From assembly GCA_902488525.1 (NCBI GenBank), contig CABTWP010000001.1, forward strand, positions 39,934-103,933: 64,000 nucleotides of DNA, read 5' to 3'. Under the pieces are notes generated by a model, which worked only from the letters and a program-made list of their open reading frames with translations, ran no database searches and had not been told where the DNA came from. This DNA comes from an uncultured Collinsella sp. GTDB taxonomy: Bacteria > Actinomycetota > Coriobacteriia > Coriobacteriales > Coriobacteriaceae. The position numbers and the translations under genes were made by a program. Each line of letters opens with the position of its first letter. The first letter of the stretch is position 1. Of this stretch, positions 59,751 to 64,000 are shown in pieces.

Positions 59751-60773
59751 ATGATTGCAATTTTAAAGCAGAGCGCCAGCGACGAGGCCGTCAGCCACAT
59801 TGTCAGCTGGATCGAGAAAAAAGGACTCAAGACCGATGTCTCGCGCGGCGAGAACGAGACGATCATCGGCCTGGTGGGCGATACGACCAAGATCGACCCG
59901 TTCCTGCTCGAGTCCATGGATGTCGTCGAGCGCGTGCAGCGCGTCTCCGAGCCTTTTAAGCGCGCCAACCGCAAGTTCCACCCCGAGGACTCCGTCATCG
60001 ACTGCGGTCACGGCGTCAAGATCGGCGGCGACCAGTTCCAGGTCATCGCCGGCCCGTGCTCCGTCGAGGGCAAGAACCTCATCCGCATCGCACGCCGCGT
60101 GAAAGCCGCCGGCGCCACGATGCTGCGCGGCGGTGCCTACAAGCCCCGCACCTCCCCCTACGCCTACCAGGGCATGGGTCCCGCCGGCCTGGACCTGCTG
60201 TGCGAGGCATCCGCCGAGCTCGACATGCCGATCGTCACCGAGATCATGGACCCACGCGACGTGCAGGTCTTCTTGGACAAGAAGATTGACGTCATGCAGA
60301 TCGGCGCCCGCAACGCCCAGAACTTCCCCCTGCTCAAGGAGGTCGGCAAGACCCAGACCCCGATCCTGCTCAAGCGCGGCATGTCCGGCACGATCGACGA
60401 GCTGCTCATGGCAGCCGAGTACATCATGAGCGAGGGCAACGACAACGTCATCCTGTGCGAGCGCGGCATCCGCACCTTCGAGACCCGCACCCGCAACACC
60501 TTCGACCTCAACGCCGTGCCGGTGCTGCACCACCTGTCGCACCTGCCCGTCGTCGCCGACCCCAGCCACGCCACCGGCTACACCCGCTACGTTGAGCCCA
60601 TGGCGCTCGCCGCGACCGCCTGCGGTGCCAACGGCCTGGAGATCGAGGTCCACGACGAGCCCAGCCACGCATGGTCCGACGGCGCTCAGGCCCTCACCCC
60701 CGATCAGTTCGACGACACCATGCGCCGCATCCGAGCCATCCGCGAGGTTGTCTGCCAAGAGACCATGGAGTAG
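59751..60773 (+). CDS. aroF: 3-deoxy-7-phosphoheptulonate synthase (type I-beta, AroF)
   Basis: First enzyme of the shikimate pathway, joining PEP and erythrose 4-phosphate. ATG 59751 (GAGGTGAGAGG upstream) gives 340 residues. An N-terminal ferredoxin-like domain (about 1-80) precedes the catalytic barrel: AGPCSVEG, GGAYKPRTSPYAYQG, QIGARNAQNFPLL and DPSHATGYT. First gene of the aro cluster. Confidence 0.95.
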   Translation: MIAILKQSASDEAVSHIVSWIEKKGLKTDVSRGENETIIGLVGDTTKIDPFLLESMDVVERVQRVSEPFKRANRKFHPEDSVIDCGHGVKIGGDQFQVIAGPCSVEGKNLIRIARRVKAAGATMLRGGAYKPRTSPYAYQGMGPAGLDLLCEASAELDMPIVTEIMDPRDVQVFLDKKIDVMQIGARNAQNFPLLKEVGKTQTPILLKRGMSGTIDELLMAAEYIMSEGNDNVILCERGIRTFETRTRNTFDLNAVPVLHHLSHLPVVADPSHATGYTRYVEPMALAATACGANGLEIEVHDEPSHAWSDGAQALTPDQFDDTMRRIRAIREVVCQETME

Positions 60774-60776
60774 CCC

Positions 60777-61691
60777 ATGGGTACGGTGAGAAACGCGCGT
60801 GTTAACCAGGGCGGCCCCAAGTGCGCCGGCATCGTCGGCCTTGGCCTCATCGGCGGCAGTTTTGCCCGCGGCTATGCGCAGGCGGGCGTCCGCGTGCTGG
60901 CCTGGGACCCCGATGACGATGTCATGACGGCCGCCAGCATGGGCACTGTCGCCGGAGAGCTCAACGACAGGACACTCGGCGAATGCGACATCATCGTCCT
61001 GGCTTGCTACCCCGAGGCCTGCATCGAGTGGCTCGAGGCGCATGCCCAGGCGCTCGCCGACGCCACCGACACCGAGGCCATCATGGGTCCCGTGGTGATC
61101 GACACCGTGGGCGTCAAGGGCATCGTGTGCGAACGCGCCTTTGAGCTTGCCCGCGAGCACGGCTTTTACTTTGTGGGCGCGCACCCCATGGCGGGCACCC
61201 AGTTCTCGGGCTACGCGCACTCCCGCGCCGACCTGTTCCAGGGCGCCCCCCTGGTGCTCGTGCCGCCCGCGGTGGACGATGCGCTCAAGCTGGAGCTTTT
61301 GGGCCAGGTGCGCGAGATGGTGCGCCCCTTGGGCTTTGGCAAGTTCAGCGTGACCAGCGCCGCCGAGCACGACCGCGTCATCGCTTTCACGAGCCAGCTA
61401 GCGCACGTGGTGTCAAACGCCTACGTAAAGAGCCCGACCGCCCAGGTCCACCACGGCTTTTCGGCCGGTAGCTACCGCGATCTCACCCGCGTGGCGCACC
61501 TCAACCCGCAAATGTGGTCCGAGCTCATGATCGACGACGCCGACGCGCTCGCCTTCGAGATCGACCATCTAATCGACTCGCTCGGCGCCTACAGCCGCGC
61601 CCTTAAGGACCGCGACCAGCGCTATCTGGAGAATCTCCTTGCCGAGGGCGACCGCATTAAGCGCGCACTCGACGACGAGGCCTCCCACTAG
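60777..61691 (+). CDS. tyrA: Prephenate dehydrogenase
   Basis: Makes 4-hydroxyphenylpyruvate in tyrosine synthesis. N-terminal NAD-binding GLGLIGGSFARG near residue 22; HPMAGTQFSGY holds the active His; FTSQLAHVVSNAYV lies in the helical C-terminal domain. 304 residues; no ACT domain, so not obviously feedback inhibited. Starts three bases after aroF. Confidence 0.92.
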   Translation: MGTVRNARVNQGGPKCAGIVGLGLIGGSFARGYAQAGVRVLAWDPDDDVMTAASMGTVAGELNDRTLGECDIIVLACYPEACIEWLEAHAQALADATDTEAIMGPVVIDTVGVKGIVCERAFELAREHGFYFVGAHPMAGTQFSGYAHSRADLFQGAPLVLVPPAVDDALKLELLGQVREMVRPLGFGKFSVTSAAEHDRVIAFTSQLAHVVSNAYVKSPTAQVHHGFSAGSYRDLTRVAHLNPQMWSELMIDDADALAFEIDHLIDSLGAYSRALKDRDQRYLENLLAEGDRIKRALDDEASH

Positions 61692-61727
61692 ACCACCTAT
61701 CACGCCAGGTCGAAAGGACCGAAGCTT

Positions 61728-62834
61728 ATGGCGATTACCATCGATATCGACACCGCACGCCCCTACCAGGTGCATGTAGGCACGTTTTTGCTGGAGCAGG
61801 CGGGACCGCTCGTGCGCGCCACTGCAGGCGGCACCAAGGCCGTCATCGTGACGGACACCAACGTGGGCCCGCTCTACCAGATGCCCGTTAAGCAAAGTCT
61901 GGAGGCGTCTGGCTACGAGGTGAGCATCTGCACCTTCGAGGCCGGTGAGGCCCATAAGCGCGCCGAAACCTATGTTGCCATTTTGGAGTTTGTGGCCGAG
62001 CACGAGCTTTCGCGCTCCGACGTGATCGTGGCACTCGGTGGCGGCGTCGTGGGCGACGTGGCGGGCTTTGTGGCCGCCACCTACATGCGCGGCTGCAAGT
62101 TTGTGCAGATCCCGACGAGCCTGCTCGCCATGGTGGATTCGTCGGTGGGCGGCAAGACCGCCATCGACCTGGCTGCCGGCAAGAACCTGGCCGGCGTCTT
62201 TTGGCAGCCGAATGTGGTTATCGCCGACGTGGGGTGCCTGGCCACCCTCACGCCCGAGCAGTTCGCCGACGGCTGCGGCGAGGTCGTCAAGCACGCCGTG
62301 ATCGCCGACCCGGAGCTTTTCGCCGAGCTGGAGAAGACCCCGCTCACGCTGGAGCTGCTCAACCGCGATGTGGCCCGCGTAGCACTCATCATCGCCCGCA
62401 ACATCGACATCAAGCGCGCCGTGGTCGTCGCCGACGAGCACGAAACCAACCAGCGCAAGCTGCTCAACTTTGGACACAGCGCCGGACACGCCGTCGAGGC
62501 CTGCGAGCACTTTGAGCTCGGACACGGCAACTGCGTGTCGATCGGCATGGGCATCATCACGCGCGCCGCGGCCCTGCACGGCATTTGCGATGCTGCACTG
62601 CCCGGTCGTATTGAGGAGCTCTGCGCCCGCCATGGCCTCAAGACCCGCTGCGACCTAGATGCCGATGCCGTCTTTGCCGAGGCGCTCCACGACAAGAAGC
62701 GCGCGGGCGACACCATCGACCTGGTGATTCCGCACGGCATTGGCCGCTGCAGCATCGACCGCACGCCGCTTTCCACTTTCCACGAACTCATTGCCGAGGG
62801 CCTCGGCCAGAAGGGAGACGCATCCGCATGCTAG
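61728..62834 (+). CDS. aroB: 3-dehydroquinate synthase
   Basis: NAD- and metal-dependent second step of the shikimate pathway. ALGGGVVGDVAGFVAATYMRG, PTSLLAMVDSSVGGKTA and LNFGHSAGHAVE are canonical; 368 residues. It follows tyrA by 36 bases, with GAAAGGACC as RBS. Confidence 0.96.
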   Translation: MAITIDIDTARPYQVHVGTFLLEQAGPLVRATAGGTKAVIVTDTNVGPLYQMPVKQSLEASGYEVSICTFEAGEAHKRAETYVAILEFVAEHELSRSDVIVALGGGVVGDVAGFVAATYMRGCKFVQIPTSLLAMVDSSVGGKTAIDLAAGKNLAGVFWQPNVVIADVGCLATLTPEQFADGCGEVVKHAVIADPELFAELEKTPLTLELLNRDVARVALIIARNIDIKRAVVVADEHETNQRKLLNFGHSAGHAVEACEHFELGHGNCVSIGMGIITRAAALHGICDAALPGRIEELCARHGLKTRCDLDADAVFAEALHDKKRAGDTIDLVIPHGIGRCSIDRTPLSTFHELIAEGLGQKGDASAC

Positions 62835-64000
62835 CCCGCATCACCCCGTCCCCGCTTAAGGGCACCGTTCCCGCCATCGCGTCCAAGTCGATGGCGCACC
62901 GTCTCATCATCTGCGCTGCGCTTGCCAACGGCGAGACACACGTCGCCTGTAACACCACCTGCGCCGACATCGAGGCTACGGTGCGTTGCCTTACGGCCCT
63001 GGGTGCTCGCATCGAGACCGTCGAGGACGGCTTCCAGGTCCACCCCACCATGAAGAGCATTGAATTTGGCCTGCTCAAGGCCCTAGCCGGCGGCACGCTC
63101 GACTGCGGCGAGAGTGGCTCCACGCTGCGCTTTATGTTGCCCGTCGCCTGCGCGCTGGGCGCAGAAGCAACTTTTGTGGGTCAGGGACGCTTAGGCGCCC
63201 GCCCGCTGTCCCCGCTCTCGGACGAGATTATCGCCGCCGGCTGCGACCTACAGGGTCTGGGCGGTTTTCCGCTCAAGACGAGCGGCCGCATGCGCCCGGG
63301 CACCTTTGTGCTTCCGGGCAACGTGAGCTCGCAGTATATCTCCGGCCTGCTGCTGGCGGCCCCGCTACTGGCCCAGCCCTCCTGTGTGCAAGTGACCGGC
63401 CTCATTGAGAGCCGCCCCTACATCAACCTGACGATCCAGGCCATGAAGGCCTTCGGCGTCGAGGTCAACGTCGAACGTATTCCGGCCAAGGACGGCCAGC
63501 CCGAGGTCACGAACTTCCGCGTAAACAGCGGATCGTACCGCACGCCCGGCAGCGTAGCCGTCGAGGGAGACTGGTCCAACGCCGCCTTTTGGCTGTGCGC
63601 CGGCGCCATCGGCACCGACCCCATCACCGTCGAGGGTGTGTCGCTGAGCTCCGCACAGGGCGACCGCAACGTGCTCGCCGCGCTTTCGCGCTTTGGTGCC
63701 CGCATCGTTCGCTCCACCAACGCCGCCACCGTGCAGTCCGACAAGCTCGCCGGCTTTGAGATGAGCGCCCACGACATTCCGGACCTGGTGCCCGTCATCT
63801 CGGCCGTGGCATCGCTGGCACAGGGCCGCACCTTTATCCGCGATTGCGCCCGTCTGCGTATCAAGGAATCCGACCGCCTGGTCACCACCACCCGCGAGCT
63901 CACCGCGCTGGGCGCGCAGATGCGCATTGCCGGCGATGACCTCATCATCAAGGGTGTCGATGCCTTCACCGGCGGCGAGGTCGATTCGCACAACGACCAC
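62828..64000 (+). CDS. aroA: 3-phosphoshikimate 1-carboxyvinyltransferase, 3' truncated by the window
   Basis: EPSP synthase, the glyphosate-target step. ATG 62828 overlaps the aroB stop. Visible motifs are IASKSMAHRLIICAALA, LDCGESGSTLRFMLPVA, SSQYISGLLLAAPLL and RLRIKESDRL. About 391 codons are present; the last 30 or so lie beyond the window. Aro cluster order aroF-tyrA-aroB-aroA. Confidence 0.95.
   Translation, partial: MLARITPSPLKGTVPAIASKSMAHRLIICAALANGETHVACNTTCADIEATVRCLTALGARIETVEDGFQVHPTMKSIEFGLLKALAGGTLDCGESGSTLRFMLPVACALGAEATFVGQGRLGARPLSPLSDEIIAAGCDLQGLGGFPLKTSGRMRPGTFVLPGNVSSQYISGLLLAAPLLAQPSCVQVTGLIESRPYINLTIQAMKAFGVEVNVERIPAKDGQPEVTNFRVNSGSYRTPGSVAVEGDWSNAAFWLCAGAIGTDPITVEGVSLSSAQGDRNVLAALSRFGARIVRSTNAATVQSDKLAGFEMSAHDIPDLVPVISAVASLAQGRTFIRDCARLRIKESDRLVTTTRELTALGAQMRIAGDDLIIKGVDAFTGGEVDSHNDH

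Overview
This window looks like a GC-rich chromosome of the actinobacterial class Coriobacteriia, most like Collinsella. That is an inference from gene content, from gene order and from frequent GTG/TTG starts; no search was run. It holds two blocks of host housekeeping genes separated by one complete-looking temperate siphophage genome.

Host left block (1-23953), almost all on the minus strand: the start of glyQ; lepB-trmD-rimM-khpA-rpsP (protein export, tRNA and ribosome maturation); dinB alone on the plus strand; rsfS-yqeK-nadD-obgE; rpmA-rplU; a TIGR03936/TIGR03960-type pair; an unassigned gene; rodA-mrdA-mreD-mreC-mreB (rod-shape and elongation machinery); a TPR membrane protein, a cyclophilin, a zinc-ribbon membrane protein and a CtpE-like P-type ATPase.

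Prophage (about 23964-59479, 35.5 kb). A serine recombinase lies at the right end, beside tRNA-Arg(CCG). A 10-bp core shared by both ends, together with the tRNA's stranded terminator at the left end, marks the junctions. From right to left it has: recombinase and CI-like repressor on plus; a divergent switch with two sigma70-like promoters; a long minus-strand early operon (Cro-like protein, zinc-finger proteins, resolvase-like nuclease, DUF1351, ERF annealing protein, SSB, DUF6291-like protein, many small proteins); HNH, terminase, portal, a MuF head protein fused to a toxin-like nuclease domain, scaffold, capsid, connectors, tail tube, G/GT chaperones with a -1 slippery site, tape measure, tail tip and baseplate; then a diversity-generating retroelement (DGR); then lysis genes.

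The DGR is the most striking system. A tail protein carries a 124-bp variable repeat (VR) at its C-terminus. Downstream lie a perfect hairpin, a terminator, an Avd-like four-helix protein, a 124-bp template repeat (TR) rich in AAC codons, and a reverse transcriptase with a YMDD active site. Eight of the ten TR/VR differences are at template adenines. The reverse transcriptase gene has a nine-G tract where loss of one G gives a different C-terminus.

Host right block (59548-64000), plus strand: a shikimate and tyrosine cluster, aroF-tyrA-aroB-aroA, with aroA running off the window. Nothing suggests that the prophage damaged neighbouring genes: tRNA-Arg is intact but has been separated from its terminator, and the recombinase now borrows its last codons from the antisense strand of that tRNA.
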